Shown here in pieces: positions 1 through 9,715 of a DNA stretch of 64,000 bases; within the stretch, counting starts at the first letter, position 1, and the number at the start of each line of letters is the position of its first letter. The DNA is from Flavobacteriaceae bacterium UBA3591 (GTDB taxonomy: Bacteria; Bacteroidota; Bacteroidia; Flavobacteriales; Flavobacteriaceae). The position numbers and the translations under genes were made by a program. The stretch is taken from contig DFMO01000003.1 in the NCBI GenBank assembly GCA_002375695.1, positions 141,466-205,465 of the forward strand. Reading direction: 5' to 3'. Below the pieces are notes generated by a model, which ran no database searches, had not been told where the DNA came from, and worked only from the letters and a program-made list of their open reading frames with translations.

Positions 1-34
1 TAGGAAATTTGCACCAACTTAATTTAAAATTAAA

Positions 35-2278
35 ATGGAAAATCTATATTTATTAATGATAGTTGCACTGGTGGCCTTGGCCATAGCAGATTTGGTTGTG
101 GGCGTTAGCAACGACGCAGTAAATTTCCTAAACTCTGCGGTAGGCTCCAAAGCAATCCCTTACAAATACATCATGATTATTGCCAGTTTAGGTATATTCA
201 TTGGTGCCGTTTTCTCTAGCGGAATGATGGAGGTAGCGCGAAAAGGAATCTTCGTCCCCGGCGAATTCTATTTTGATGAAATCATGATAATCTTTATGGC
301 AGTAATGATTACCGATATTTTACTGCTCGACTTTTTTAACACCATTGGTTTACCAACTTCTACTACAGTATCCATTGTTTTTGAGCTTTTGGGAGCAGCC
401 GTAATTATGGCGTTAATTAAAATTAGCCATACAGATGGCGAAACATTTACTGCGCTTTCAAAATATATTAATACCGAAAAAGCAATTCAAATTATAGTGG
501 GGATAGTCCTCTCGGTAGTAATTGCTTTCTCAATTGGAGCCGTCGTCCAATATATATCGCGTCTTATTTTCACCTTCCACATAGAGCAAAAGATGAAATA
601 CTTTGGTGCCATATTTGGCGGTATTGCACTCACATCAATTAGCTACTTTATTTTTATGAAAGGTTTAAAAGGCACTCCTTTCTATAGCGATTTTAAAGGT
701 ATTGTAGATAAAAATACGTACGCACTAATAGGAGGAAGTTTTGTTTTTTGGACTATTTTTTCACAGCTCTTTATGGTAATAACAAAAAAGAGTATTCTTT
801 TAATTGTTATTGCAGTAGGTAGCTTTGGTTTAGCCCTCGCTTTTGCCGGTAACGACTTAGTTAACTTTATTGGAGTACCTATGGCAGCTTACCACAGTTA
901 TTTAGATTGGTCGGCGTCGGGGGTTGCAGCAAATGCATATAGTATGTCCAGTTTAGAGAAAGCGGTTCCTGCAGAACCATTTCTACTATTTGCTGCTGGT
1001 GCCATTATGGTACTTACTTTATGGTTTTCAAAAAAAGCCAGAACCGTAGCCGATACTGAGATAGACTTAGCACGACAAGGAGAGGGGCACGAAAAGTTTA
1101 GCCCTAATATGTTGTCGCGATTTTTAGTAAAATCAAGCACGCAAGTTGCAACCTATTTTCAATTTGTGCTTCCAAAATCAATGCAACAAAAAATAGATCA
1201 GCGATTTGAAAAACCAGTAATCGATCTCCCGAAGCACAAAACATACGAGCTACCAGCTTTTGATATGATTCGAGCCTCAGTAAACTTAGTAGTTGCAGGT
1301 ATTTTAATTGCTACGGCAACATCTATGAAGCTTCCACTTTCTACTACATACGTAACATTTATGGTGGCTATGGGTACCTCTTTGGCCGATAGAGCCTGGG
1401 GTCGCGAAAGCGCCGTTTACCGCGTGGCGGGTGTACTTAACGTAATTGGCGGATGGTTTTTTACTGCATTTGTTGCCTTTACTGCAGCCGGCACACTAAC
1501 TTACTTAATTTATATAGGTAGAGGTGCCATGATTGCGGTACTTTTATTGTTAGCAATTTTACTTTTAGTAAGAAATTATCTTTCACACAAAGATAAAGTG
1601 AAATTAAAGTTAGATAAAAGTGGCTTAAAGAAAACCGAAAGTAAAACAGTTCAAGGTATAATTCAAGAAAGTGCCGAAAACATAAGCAATGTAGTTACGC
1701 GCACAAACAAAATTTACACCGATATGCTTCGCGGACTTGCAAAACAAGACACCAAAAAGCTTAAAAAGAGTAAAAAAGGTGTGAAAAAGTTAAATGATGA
1801 AGTTGAAGAATTACGCGACAACTTATTCTATTTTATTAAAAACTTAGACGAAACCAGCGTTCGCGGAAGTAATTTCTATATCATAATTTTAGGTTACTTG
1901 ACCGATGTGGCACAATCTTTAGAATTTATTTCGAAGGCAAGCTACAAACACGTTAACAACAATCACAAAGCACTTCGCTTTAATCAAATAAAAGATTTGC
2001 AAGAAGTAGATAGGTATTTAGAAACTTTATTGTTTGAAATTGAAGACATCTTCAGCAAAAAAGAATTTGAACGTATTGGAGAAGTATTAGAAAAGAAAAG
2101 CGAAATTTTTGGAAGCCTTTCAAATAAAATTGAAAAGCAAATAGCTCGTACCCGCACCGAAGAGTCGAGCCCAAAAAATACCACGTTATACTTTAGTCTA
2201 TTATTAGAAACAAAAGACTTAATGACTGCGCTTATGAATTTAATGGAAGAATATTACAGCAGTTATAAAAAAGCGTAG
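35..2278 (+). CDS. PiT-family inorganic phosphate transporter with C-terminal PhoU-like domain
   Basis: Inner-membrane inorganic phosphate symporter of the PiT family. Both halves of the inverted-repeat signature are visible: GVSNDAVN (residues 23-30) with LPTSTT (106-111), and GNDLVN (272-277) with LPLSTT (433-438). About a dozen hydrophobic segments are broken by a soluble loop at roughly 335-410. From about 520 to 747 the chain is charged and helical and resembles PhoU, so transporter and putative regulator are in one chain; I believe this arrangement is common in Bacteroidetes. The ATG at 35 follows an AT-rich leader with no Shine-Dalgarno sequence. The gene stands alone and converges on nrdA across a shared terminator. 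Function is inferred from motifs; the coupling ion (H+ or Na+) cannot be told. Confidence 0.93.
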   Translation: MENLYLLMIVALVALAIADLVVGVSNDAVNFLNSAVGSKAIPYKYIMIIASLGIFIGAVFSSGMMEVARKGIFVPGEFYFDEIMIIFMAVMITDILLLDFFNTIGLPTSTTVSIVFELLGAAVIMALIKISHTDGETFTALSKYINTEKAIQIIVGIVLSVVIAFSIGAVVQYISRLIFTFHIEQKMKYFGAIFGGIALTSISYFIFMKGLKGTPFYSDFKGIVDKNTYALIGGSFVFWTIFSQLFMVITKKSILLIVIAVGSFGLALAFAGNDLVNFIGVPMAAYHSYLDWSASGVAANAYSMSSLEKAVPAEPFLLFAAGAIMVLTLWFSKKARTVADTEIDLARQGEGHEKFSPNMLSRFLVKSSTQVATYFQFVLPKSMQQKIDQRFEKPVIDLPKHKTYELPAFDMIRASVNLVVAGILIATATSMKLPLSTTYVTFMVAMGTSLADRAWGRESAVYRVAGVLNVIGGWFFTAFVAFTAAGTLTYLIYIGRGAMIAVLLLLAILLLVRNYLSHKDKVKLKLDKSGLKKTESKTVQGIIQESAENISNVVTRTNKIYTDMLRGLAKQDTKKLKKSKKGVKKLNDEVEELRDNLFYFIKNLDETSVRGSNFYIIILGYLTDVAQSLEFISKASYKHVNNNHKALRFNQIKDLQEVDRYLETLLFEIEDIFSKKEFERIGEVLEKKSEIFGSLSNKIEKQIARTRTEESSPKNTTLYFSLLLETKDLMTALMNLMEEYYSSYKKA

Positions 2279-2298
2279 TACGATTAATTAAAAAAAGT

Positions 2299-2335
2299 AA
2301 ACCCCAAAATTCAACTTGAGTTTTGGGGTTTTTTC
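2299..2335. terminator. bidirectional terminator between phosphate transporter and nrdA
   Basis: An 11-bp perfect stem (2299-2309 with 2321-2331, core CCCC/GGGG) with an 11-nt loop, flanked by A-runs on the left and a T-run on the right. It lies between two convergent stop codons and can serve both strands. Confidence 0.85.
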
Positions 2336-2359
2336 ATTAAATACAACCGGTTGTAAAAC

Positions 2360-4774
2360 TTACGATCCACACATTAAACAATCGTCGTCTTCGGCATTTT
2401 TTGAAGAAGCTATCATATCGCGCAATTCTTGCGGCGACAAAGCATCAGGTGTTGCATTTTGCGAAACCATTGCAGATTGATGCGAGGTTACCGGTGCTTT
2501 TTTCTGCTCCTTTTTAAGAGTGAATTTAATAGCATCAACCGCACTTTTGGTACGCAAATAATACATTCCTGTTTTTAAACCACTCTTCCACGCATAAAAA
2601 TGCATTGACGTTAGCTTGGCCATATTTGCGTTTTCCATAAACAAATTTAATGACTGACTTTGATCGATAAAGTAGCCTCGTTGACGACTCATATCTATAA
2701 TATCTTTCATAGATAATTCCCACACCGTTTTATAAAGTTCTTTCAATTTTTGTGGAATTACATCAATATGTTGAATAGATCCATTGGCATGCATGATCGC
2801 TTCTTTTAAATCGTCATTCCAAAGGCCTAATTCAACCAAATCTTTTAAGAGATGTTGGTTTACAACTATAAATTCACCCGACAATACACGGCGCGTGTAA
2901 ATGTTTGAAGTATAAGGCTCGAAAGCTTCGTTATTTCCTAATATTTGAGAAGTTGAAGCCGTTGGCATAGGCGCTACCAGAAGGGAATTGCGAACGCCGT
3001 GCTTTTTAACTTCTTTTCGCAACTTTTCCCAGTCCCAACGACCGCTTAATTCTTTGTCTTCGACACCCCATAAATTATGTTGAAACAGTCCTTCGGAAAT
3101 TGGAGAACCTTCGTAAGTTTCATAGGCACCATCTCGCTTTGCTTCTTCCATAGAAGCTGTAACTGCCGCGTAATACAAGGTTTCAAAAATTTCCTGATTC
3201 AATTTTTTGGCCTCATCACTAGTAAATGGCAAGCGAAGCATAATAAAAGCATCTGCCAATCCTTGTATCCCCAACCCTACTGGACGATGTCGAAAGTTTG
3301 AGTTTTTTGCTTCGACAACTGGATAGTAATTACGATCGATTACTCGGTTTAAATTTTTAGTTACCTGCTTGGTAACTTTATATAATTCTTGATGATTAAA
3401 CTCGCCACTTTTCACAAACATTGGCAAAGCAATTGAAGCCAAATTACAAACCGCCACCTCATCTGCCGAAGTGTATTCCATAATTTCGGTACACAGATTT
3501 GAAGAGCGAATAGTACCTAAATTTTTCTGATTGCTCTTGCGGTTTGCAGCGTCTTTATACAACATATACGGCGTGCCCGTTTCTATTTGCGATTCCAAAA
3601 TCTTTTCCCACAATTCGCGAGCTTTTATTGTTTTTCTACCTTTATTTTCGGCTTCATATTTATTATAAAGAGTTTCAAATTCTTCACTGTGGCAGTTGTA
3701 TAAATCGGGGCATTCATTAGGGCACATTAGTGTCCATTGAGCATCATCCTCAACACGCTTCATAAATAAATCTGGAATCCACATGGCGTAAAATAAATCG
3801 CGAGCTCGCATTTCTTCTTTTCCGTGATTTTTCTTTAAATCTAAAAAGTCAAAGATATCTGCGTGCCACGGTTCAACATAAATAGCAAACGAACCTTTTC
3901 TTTTTCCTCCCCCTTGGTCTACATAACGCGCCGTATCGTTAAACACCCTAAGCATAGGCACTACGCCGTTTGAGGTACCATTTGTTCCCGAAATATAAGA
4001 TCCCGTGGCGCGCACATTGTGAATAGACAACCCTATGCCACCTGCCGCCTGCGATATTTTGGCTGTTTGTTTTAGCGTATCGTAAATACCTTCAATACTA
4101 TCATCTTGCATGGTAAGTAAAAAGCAGGATGACATTTGCGGTTTTGGCGTTCCACTGTTAAAAAGTGTGGGCGTGGCGTGCGTAAAATACTTTTTAGACA
4201 TTAATTCATAAGTTTCCTTAACAGATTTCAAATCGGCCATATGAATTCCTACCGAAACGCGCATAAGCATATGCTGCGGGCGCTCAACTATGTTCCCGTT
4301 TAATTTTAACAAATACGATCGCTCAAGCGTTTTAAACCCGAAATAATCATAACCAAAATCTCTATTGTAAATTATGGTCGAATCTAATTCGTCGGCATTA
4401 TCCATAATTACTTGGTACACCTCATCGCTTAACAGCGGTGCTCTTTTTCCGGTACGCGGATTCACATATTCATAAAGATCGGTCATCACCTCCGAAAAGG
4501 TTTTCTTTGTATTTTTATGAAGATTTGAAACCGAAATTCGCGCGGCCAACCGTGCGTAATCTGGGTGCGAAGTTGTCATTGTAGCGGCAGTTTCGGCAGC
4601 CAAATTATCGAGCTCGCTTGTGGTAACACCGTCGTACAGTCCTTCAATAACTCGCATAGCGACCTTTATTGGGTCTACCAAATCATTTAATCCATAGCAC
4701 AACTTTCTAATGCGTGCTGTAATTTTATCGAACATGATGGGCTCTTTGCGACCATCTCTTTTTATTACATTCAT
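2360..4774 (-). CDS. nrdA: ribonucleoside-diphosphate reductase, alpha subunit (class Ia)
   Basis: Large catalytic subunit that reduces ribonucleoside diphosphates to deoxy forms in the cytoplasm. An N-terminal ATP-cone (residues 1-90) for allosteric control is present. Active-site residues are recognisable: C217 and C443 as the redox pair, and N426-L-C428-T-E430 holding the thiyl-radical cysteine. The tail ends CLMCGS, with C799 and C802 forming the mobile redox pair that thioredoxin re-reduces. The 804-residue length is normal for the family. It lies 39 bp downstream of nrdB in the same direction, so the two are probably one transcript ending at the terminator near 2299-2331. Confidence 0.97.
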   Translation of the reverse strand: MNVIKRDGRKEPIMFDKITARIRKLCYGLNDLVDPIKVAMRVIEGLYDGVTTSELDNLAAETAATMTTSHPDYARLAARISVSNLHKNTKKTFSEVMTDLYEYVNPRTGKRAPLLSDEVYQVIMDNADELDSTIIYNRDFGYDYFGFKTLERSYLLKLNGNIVERPQHMLMRVSVGIHMADLKSVKETYELMSKKYFTHATPTLFNSGTPKPQMSSCFLLTMQDDSIEGIYDTLKQTAKISQAAGGIGLSIHNVRATGSYISGTNGTSNGVVPMLRVFNDTARYVDQGGGKRKGSFAIYVEPWHADIFDFLDLKKNHGKEEMRARDLFYAMWIPDLFMKRVEDDAQWTLMCPNECPDLYNCHSEEFETLYNKYEAENKGRKTIKARELWEKILESQIETGTPYMLYKDAANRKSNQKNLGTIRSSNLCTEIMEYTSADEVAVCNLASIALPMFVKSGEFNHQELYKVTKQVTKNLNRVIDRNYYPVVEAKNSNFRHRPVGLGIQGLADAFIMLRLPFTSDEAKKLNQEIFETLYYAAVTASMEEAKRDGAYETYEGSPISEGLFQHNLWGVEDKELSGRWDWEKLRKEVKKHGVRNSLLVAPMPTASTSQILGNNEAFEPYTSNIYTRRVLSGEFIVVNQHLLKDLVELGLWNDDLKEAIMHANGSIQHIDVIPQKLKELYKTVWELSMKDIIDMSRQRGYFIDQSQSLNLFMENANMAKLTSMHFYAWKSGLKTGMYYLRTKSAVDAIKFTLKKEQKKAPVTSHQSAMVSQNATPDALSPQELRDMIASSKNAEDDDCLMCGS

Positions 4775-4813
4775 TATTTATTTTTTTAGGTGAATTCTAT
4801 TATTTACTGAAGT

Positions 4814-5791
4814 TTAAAAATCTGCGTCGAAACTAATTTTGTTAGCATCTTTATCTTTATTTGTTACTCCAGCTTTTTGGTATTCGCCCACGCGCTTTTC
4901 AAAAAAGTTTGTTTTTCCTTGAAGCGAAATCATATCCATAAAATCAAAAGGATTGGTAACATTGTATTCTTTTTCGCATTCCAATTCAACGAGCAGTCTG
5001 TCTGTTACAAATTCTAAATACTGGGTCATCAACTTTGCATTCATACCAATTAAGCTTACGGGTAGTGACTCGGTAATAAATTCGCGTTCAATATTTAAGG
5101 CATCCACAAGAATTTCGCGAATGCGTTCTTTTGAAACTTTATTCACCAAATGGTTGTTGTGAAGATGCACAGCAAAGTCGCAATGAACGCCTTCATCGCG
5201 CGAAATAAGCTCGTTTGAAAAGGTAAGTCCGGGCATTAAACCACGTTTTTTTAACCAAAAAATAGAACAAAAAGCACCCGAAAAGAATATGCCTTCTACT
5301 GCGGCAAAAGCTATTAAACGCTCGGCAAAAGAGTCGCTTTCAATCCATTTTAACGCCCACTCGGCCTTCTTTTTAATAGCCGGAAAAGTTTCAATTGCAT
5401 TAAAAAGTTGGTGTTTTTCTTTTTCGTCTTTCACGTAGGTATCGATAAGTAACGAATAGGTTTCGCTGTGTATGTTTTCCATCATTATTTGAAAACCGTA
5501 AAAGAATTTTGCTTCGCTATATTGTACTTCACTCACAAAATTTTCGGCAAGATTTTCGTTTACAATTCCATCAGAAGCGGCAAAGAAGGCAAGAATATGT
5601 TTTATAAAATAACGCTCGTCTTCGTTTAATTTAGAATTCCAATCTGTTAGATCTTGATGAAGATCTATTTCTTCGGCGGTCCAAAAACTTGCTTCACTTT
5701 TTTTATACCACTCCCAAATGTCTGGATGTTCAATAGGAAATATTACAAATCTGCTTTTATTTTCTTGTAAAATAGGTTCAATTGCACTCAT
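4814..5791 (-). CDS. nrdB: ribonucleoside-diphosphate reductase, beta subunit (class Ia)
   Basis: Small subunit that generates and stores the tyrosyl radical used by NrdA. The diiron ligands line up with the eukaryote-like R2 pattern: D74, E105, H108, E166, E200 and H203, with Y112 as the likely radical tyrosine (ENIHSETY). Having this tyrosine argues for class Ia and against the tyrosine-less class Ic. At 325 residues it is the expected size. It is first in the nrdB-nrdA pair; a possible promoter box lies at 5836-5843 and the 345-bp upstream region may carry control elements. Confidence 0.96.
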   Translation of the reverse strand: MSAIEPILQENKSRFVIFPIEHPDIWEWYKKSEASFWTAEEIDLHQDLTDWNSKLNEDERYFIKHILAFFAASDGIVNENLAENFVSEVQYSEAKFFYGFQIMMENIHSETYSLLIDTYVKDEKEKHQLFNAIETFPAIKKKAEWALKWIESDSFAERLIAFAAVEGIFFSGAFCSIFWLKKRGLMPGLTFSNELISRDEGVHCDFAVHLHNNHLVNKVSKERIREILVDALNIEREFITESLPVSLIGMNAKLMTQYLEFVTDRLLVELECEKEYNVTNPFDFMDMISLQGKTNFFEKRVGEYQKAGVTNKDKDANKISFDADF

Positions 5792-5999
5792 TGTCTTTTA
5801 TTTAAAAATTAAAAATATCTGTTATCTGTTGTTAACAAATATGACCAAAATAAAAGGCTAATTTCAAGCAACTAAATTCTCTTTTTCAACAAAGTTTTCA
5901 ACACAACAAATTCAATTGTTTGCAAATTTTACGATTTTAAAATTTGTATTTATTTGTTTCTCAATCTTTTATGATACTTTTTAAACAAAACAAAACAAA

Positions 6000-6029
6000 A
6001 AAAGTTTACAAAAAATGTAAACTTTTTTA
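6000..6029. terminator. hairpin with A/T flanks, terminator-like
   Basis: A 12-bp perfect inverted repeat (6000-6011 with 6017-6028, core GTTTACA/TGTAAAC) around a 5-A loop, with an A-run before and T-run after. It has terminator form on both strands but no gene ends close to it, so a role in nrdB control or as a backup terminator behind serS is equally possible. Confidence 0.45.
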
Positions 6030-6071
6030 AATATTTTTAAAATGAAATTGTCAAGATTTTAGACAATTTTA

Positions 6072-6128
6072 AGCATAAAAAATCACGAACCCACAAGTAT
6101 TTTATTGAAAATTTTGTGAATTCGTGAC
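6072..6128 (-). terminator. serS terminator
   Basis: Reading the minus strand beyond the serS stop: a stem TCACGAA/TTCGTGA (6121-6127 with 6083-6089), extended inward by CACAA/TTGTG after a small bulge, followed by TTTTTTATGC. This is a rho-independent terminator about 10 bp after the stop codon. Confidence 0.75.
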
Positions 6129-6136
6129 CCGAATAA

Positions 6137-7408
6137 TTAATTAATAATATCGAAACCGCAATAAGGCACAAGCACCTCAGGAATTTTTATCCCTTCTTCG
6201 GTTTGGTAGTTTTCAAGAATTCCGGCAAGTACTCTTGGCAAAGCTAAAGCACTTCCGTTTAAGGTATGCGCAAGTTTGTTTTTACCGTCTGTATCTTTAA
6301 ATCGCAGTTTTAACCTATTGGCTTGGAAAGTTTCAAAATTAGATACCGAAGATATTTCTAACCATCGGTCTTGGGCTGTAGAAAACACTTCAAAATCATA
6401 AGTTAATGCAGCGGTAAACCCTAAATCTCCGCCACAAAGGCGAAGTATTCTATACGGTAATTTTAATTCTCGAAGAATGTCTTTTACGTGTTCTACCATT
6501 CCATCCAAAGCTTCATAAGATTTGTCGGGATGCTCTATTCGCACCAACTCTACCTTGTCAAATTGATGCAGTCTATTTAACCCGCGAACGTGGGCGCCAT
6601 AACTACCTGCTTCGCGTCTAAAGCAGGGCGTATACCCCGTACAAGTTATTGGTAAATCTGCGTGGTTAAGTAAGTTGCCGCGAAACATATTTGTTACAGG
6701 CACTTCAGAGGTTGGTATTAAATACAAATCGTCAACCCCCACGTGGTACATTTGCCCTTCTTTATCTGGCAATTGGCCAGTGCCTAAACCCGAAGCTTCG
6801 TTCACTAAAAGCGGTACTTGATATTCGGTATATCCTGCCGATGTATTTTTATCTAAAAAGTAGGTAATTAAAGCGCGTTGTAACCTGGCTCCTTTTCCTT
6901 TATAAACCGGAAACCCTGCTCCTGTAACTTTTACGCCAAGTTCAAAATCAATTAAATCGTATTTTTTTGCGAGTTCCCAATGCGGTAGCGCTCCTTCCAT
7001 TAATTTTGGTACTTCACCTTCGCTAAAAATCTCTTCATTATCGTCTTCATCGGTTCCGGCTGGCACCAAGTCGTTTGGAATATTTGGCAAGGTATAAAGC
7101 AACTGCTGTAGCTTTTCAGCTTCGGCGAGCATTTGCTCATTAAGTTGTTTTGAAGATTCTTTTAATTGGGTAGTTTCTTCCTTTAACTCGTTGGCCTTTT
7201 GTACCTCACCACTTTTAAAAAGTTTTCCTATTTCTTTTGAATACGAATTACTTTTAGCCAACACCTCGTCTAACTGCCCTTGGGCCGATCGACGCGCCTC
7301 GTCTACTTTTAGCACTTCATCTAAAACCGAATTAGCGTCAATACCGCGTTTGGCAAGAGCTTTTACATATTTATCTTTGTTTTCACGAATGTCTGTTACT
7401 TGTAGCAT
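6137..7408 (-). CDS. serS: serine--tRNA ligase
   Basis: Cytoplasmic class II aminoacyl-tRNA synthetase that charges tRNA-Ser. Residues 1-110 form the long antiparallel coiled-coil arm that reads the tRNA-Ser variable arm. The catalytic core shows the TSE serine-binding motif (233-235), motif 2 FRREAG (263-268) and motif 3 GSALALPRVLAGI (386-398). The length of 423 matches the family. It lies 42 bp after the HTTM gene in the same direction, and a TAACTTTG -7 box at 7432-7439 suggests it also has its own promoter. Confidence 0.97.
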   Translation of the reverse strand: MLQVTDIRENKDKYVKALAKRGIDANSVLDEVLKVDEARRSAQGQLDEVLAKSNSYSKEIGKLFKSGEVQKANELKEETTQLKESSKQLNEQMLAEAEKLQQLLYTLPNIPNDLVPAGTDEDDNEEIFSEGEVPKLMEGALPHWELAKKYDLIDFELGVKVTGAGFPVYKGKGARLQRALITYFLDKNTSAGYTEYQVPLLVNEASGLGTGQLPDKEGQMYHVGVDDLYLIPTSEVPVTNMFRGNLLNHADLPITCTGYTPCFRREAGSYGAHVRGLNRLHQFDKVELVRIEHPDKSYEALDGMVEHVKDILRELKLPYRILRLCGGDLGFTAALTYDFEVFSTAQDRWLEISSVSNFETFQANRLKLRFKDTDGKNKLAHTLNGSALALPRVLAGILENYQTEEGIKIPEVLVPYCGFDIIN

Positions 7409-7431
7409 ATACCTGTACTTTAAATGATGAG

Positions 7432-7439
7432 CAAAGTTA
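7432..7439 (-). promoter_or_regulatory. predicted serS promoter (-7 element)
   Basis: TAACTTTG on the minus strand, a perfect match to the Bacteroidetes TAnnTTTG box, 23 bp before the serS ATG. No good -33 TTG is seen at the expected distance. Confidence 0.45.
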
Positions 7440-7450
7440 GAAAAATCGAG

Positions 7451-8788
7451 CTATTCTTTGTCAGGCTTTTCATTATAATCATCGGGCGATGGCAAAATCC
7501 ATTCGCTGTGTTTAAACGGGTGCCACTTTTGGGCAGCCAAGTCTATTTCAGGATTTGTAAACCTGTGAACTTCGCCGCGATTTATGCGAATACGGGCGTC
7601 CATATAAACAGCCACATCGCGTCCTTTTTTAGCCTCAATAGTCTTTATTTTTTGTGCTAATTGCCACATTATATCCGGCTTTGTAGTAACCGATGCTTGT
7701 TGCTTTTTACCCAACAATTGGCTGTAATTATAAATTTCGCGTTTTCCGTTTTCTTTATCGGCTACGTATACCGTTAAAGAACCGCTTTTTGCCCGCAACA
7801 TCATACGCCAACTTAAACGATGGCCTTCTTCGGTCCAAAGCACATCGTCTTTAAAAAACCAGTGCCGAAGCGGTAACCCCAATTGAAATAAGAAGTAAAA
7901 AGACAAGACACCAATTAGCAGATTTTTATATTTCGGGATGATGACCTCATTTCCTGTATATAGCTTTTTATGTGGTAAAAATCGTTTTTTAAGTATTTGC
8001 GGCGAGAAAAAGAACAGCGCAAACGAAATAGACATATACGGAAATATGCCAATTTGAAATACAATAGAATTAAAAAGATGAAAAAATATAGAAATTATAA
8101 ACCCGAAAAGGCGAGTGCGCTTCCAAAGCATTAGAGGCACAATTAGCAAATCGAATAAAATTCCCGTGTATGCAATTGCCCAATGCACCCAGTTTTCTTG
8201 CAATAAATCGCCCACGAGCCAATAGTGTTTTCTACCTTCCATTAAAAGCTGCGCCATGGAGGCATCGAGCCAATCGGGGTATAATTTTGCAATTGACGCG
8301 TAAGTGTATACAATCCAAACTTGCAGAATTAAAACCAACAAAACCCATCGCGGCATGGCCGGATTTTTAATTGCCGGGTTTATTTTAGCATCGAACGAAA
8401 ACCACCTATTGGCAGGTAAAAAGGCCATAATCCAACACAACAACATCATTAAATAGTAGTGATTGTTGTAACTAGACTTTTGCATTAAGTACACTGCCGT
8501 CCACATAATAGCATAGGCTACCATACTTAAGCGATATTTGTAACCCAGCATTACAAAAACCCCAAAAACGCCCATTACTACAAAATAGAAATACATAAAA
8601 TCTCCTTGCAAATACTGCAAAAAGTCGAACCCTATAAAATTAAAAGTAAAGGGTGGCTCTACGAGGGTGCGGCGTAACCAGCCTGTAATTATAGCACCAA
8701 ATGCTTCGGTAGCTATTAAAAAACCAAATACAGCCCTAAAAAGAACTAGCGAAATATTGTCTATTTGTTTAAATAGAAATTTATTCAC
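7451..8788 (-). CDS. HTTM-domain membrane protein (vitamin K-dependent gamma-carboxylase-like)
   Basis: Polytopic membrane protein with an HTTM domain, the fold shared with vitamin K-dependent gamma-carboxylase. About eight hydrophobic segments lie in residues 10-300 (for example FYFVVMGVFGVFVMLGY near 70), followed by a soluble C-terminal part (about 325-445) rich in charged residues. Bacterial members have no settled function; a carboxylase activity should not be assumed. The start is GTG at 8788, and GTGAATAA overlaps the ribF stop by 8 bp, so translation is probably coupled to ribF. Confidence 0.8.
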   Translation of the reverse strand: MNKFLFKQIDNISLVLFRAVFGFLIATEAFGAIITGWLRRTLVEPPFTFNFIGFDFLQYLQGDFMYFYFVVMGVFGVFVMLGYKYRLSMVAYAIMWTAVYLMQKSSYNNHYYLMMLLCWIMAFLPANRWFSFDAKINPAIKNPAMPRWVLLVLILQVWIVYTYASIAKLYPDWLDASMAQLLMEGRKHYWLVGDLLQENWVHWAIAYTGILFDLLIVPLMLWKRTRLFGFIISIFFHLFNSIVFQIGIFPYMSISFALFFFSPQILKKRFLPHKKLYTGNEVIIPKYKNLLIGVLSFYFLFQLGLPLRHWFFKDDVLWTEEGHRLSWRMMLRAKSGSLTVYVADKENGKREIYNYSQLLGKKQQASVTTKPDIMWQLAQKIKTIEAKKGRDVAVYMDARIRINRGEVHRFTNPEIDLAAQKWHPFKHSEWILPSPDDYNEKPDKE

Positions 8789-9713
8789 GATTGGTTAAAA
8801 ATTGTTTTGCAAACAGTTCGTCCTTTTTAATAGCTTCTTTTAATCCTTCAATAGAATTAAAGATTGCCTCATCTCGAATATACTTTAAAAACGCGATAGT
8901 AATTTTTTTACCGTATAAGTTTTTATCGAGATTTAAAAAATAAGTTTCAATAGTTTTTTCTTTGCCGCCAACGGTAGGATTTGTACCAATACTAGTTATT
9001 CCGAAGACTTTTTCGCCATCGATCACAGATTCAACTACATATACTCCATTTTTTGGAACCAGTTTATAGTTTTCATCGAGACTTAAATTGGCAGTGGGAT
9101 AATTAATGGTGCGCCCTATCGCTTTCCCTTTAATTATTTCGCCAGAAATTGAAAAATTATATTGTAAATATGAATTTGCAGTTTCAACATCGCCTTCGTT
9201 TAAGGCGTTTCTAATTTTGGTAGAACTTACCGCTACATCGTCAATTTCTTTTGCTGAAATTTCTATTACTTCAAAATTATAAGTTTTGCCAAACTCTTTA
9301 AGATCTTCAATATTGGCATTTCTATTTCTTCCGAAGCGGTGATCGTACCCGATAATTATTTTCTTCGCATTTAAACTATTCACCAAAATATCGCGAACAT
9401 ATTCCAATGCAGTAAGTCGCGAAAACGCCTGTGTAAAGGGATGAATTATTAAATTATCTAGACCCGCCTCCTCTAGCAATTGGGTGCGTTCATCGATAGT
9501 ATTTATAAGTTTAATATCTACATTTTGCTGCAGCACCATTCGCGGATGCGGAAAAAAAGTAAGTACTGTGGCGTCTAAATTTTCACTTTTTGCAGTGGCC
9601 ACTAGGCGCTTTAAAATGGCGCGATGCCCAATATGCACACCGTCAAAAGTGCCAATGGTAACAACGCTTTGGCGGTTACTTTTAAATGTAGATGCTGAAG
9701 AAAATTTTTTCAC
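8781..9713 (-). CDS. ribF: bifunctional riboflavin kinase / FAD synthetase
   Basis: Converts riboflavin to FMN and FMN to FAD. The N-terminal nucleotidylyltransferase has TIGTFDGVHIGH (19-30), FFPHPR (53-58) and SSTKIR (163-168). The C-terminal flavokinase domain has GRTINYPTAN (200-209) and TSIGTNPTVGG (240-250). The 310-residue length is typical. It sits 2 bp after pth and overlaps the HTTM gene, so pth-ribF-HTTM (perhaps with serS) reads as one operon. No FMN riboswitch is seen. Confidence 0.96.
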   Translation of the reverse strand: MKKFSSASTFKSNRQSVVTIGTFDGVHIGHRAILKRLVATAKSENLDATVLTFFPHPRMVLQQNVDIKLINTIDERTQLLEEAGLDNLIIHPFTQAFSRLTALEYVRDILVNSLNAKKIIIGYDHRFGRNRNANIEDLKEFGKTYNFEVIEISAKEIDDVAVSSTKIRNALNEGDVETANSYLQYNFSISGEIIKGKAIGRTINYPTANLSLDENYKLVPKNGVYVVESVIDGEKVFGITSIGTNPTVGGKEKTIETYFLNLDKNLYGKKITIAFLKYIRDEAIFNSIEGLKEAIKKDELFAKQFLTNRE

Positions 9714-9715
9714 AG

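Larger units (their letters stand above)
5792..6136. other. 345-bp intergenic region upstream of nrdB
   Basis: No ORF is supported here. From left to right it holds a TTGTTAACAA palindrome (about 5829-5838) overlapping a -7-like box CATATTTG on the minus strand (5836-5843), an AT-rich stretch, a perfect hairpin (6000-6028) and the serS terminator (6083-6127). I see no convincing NrdR-box pair. Confidence 0.5.
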
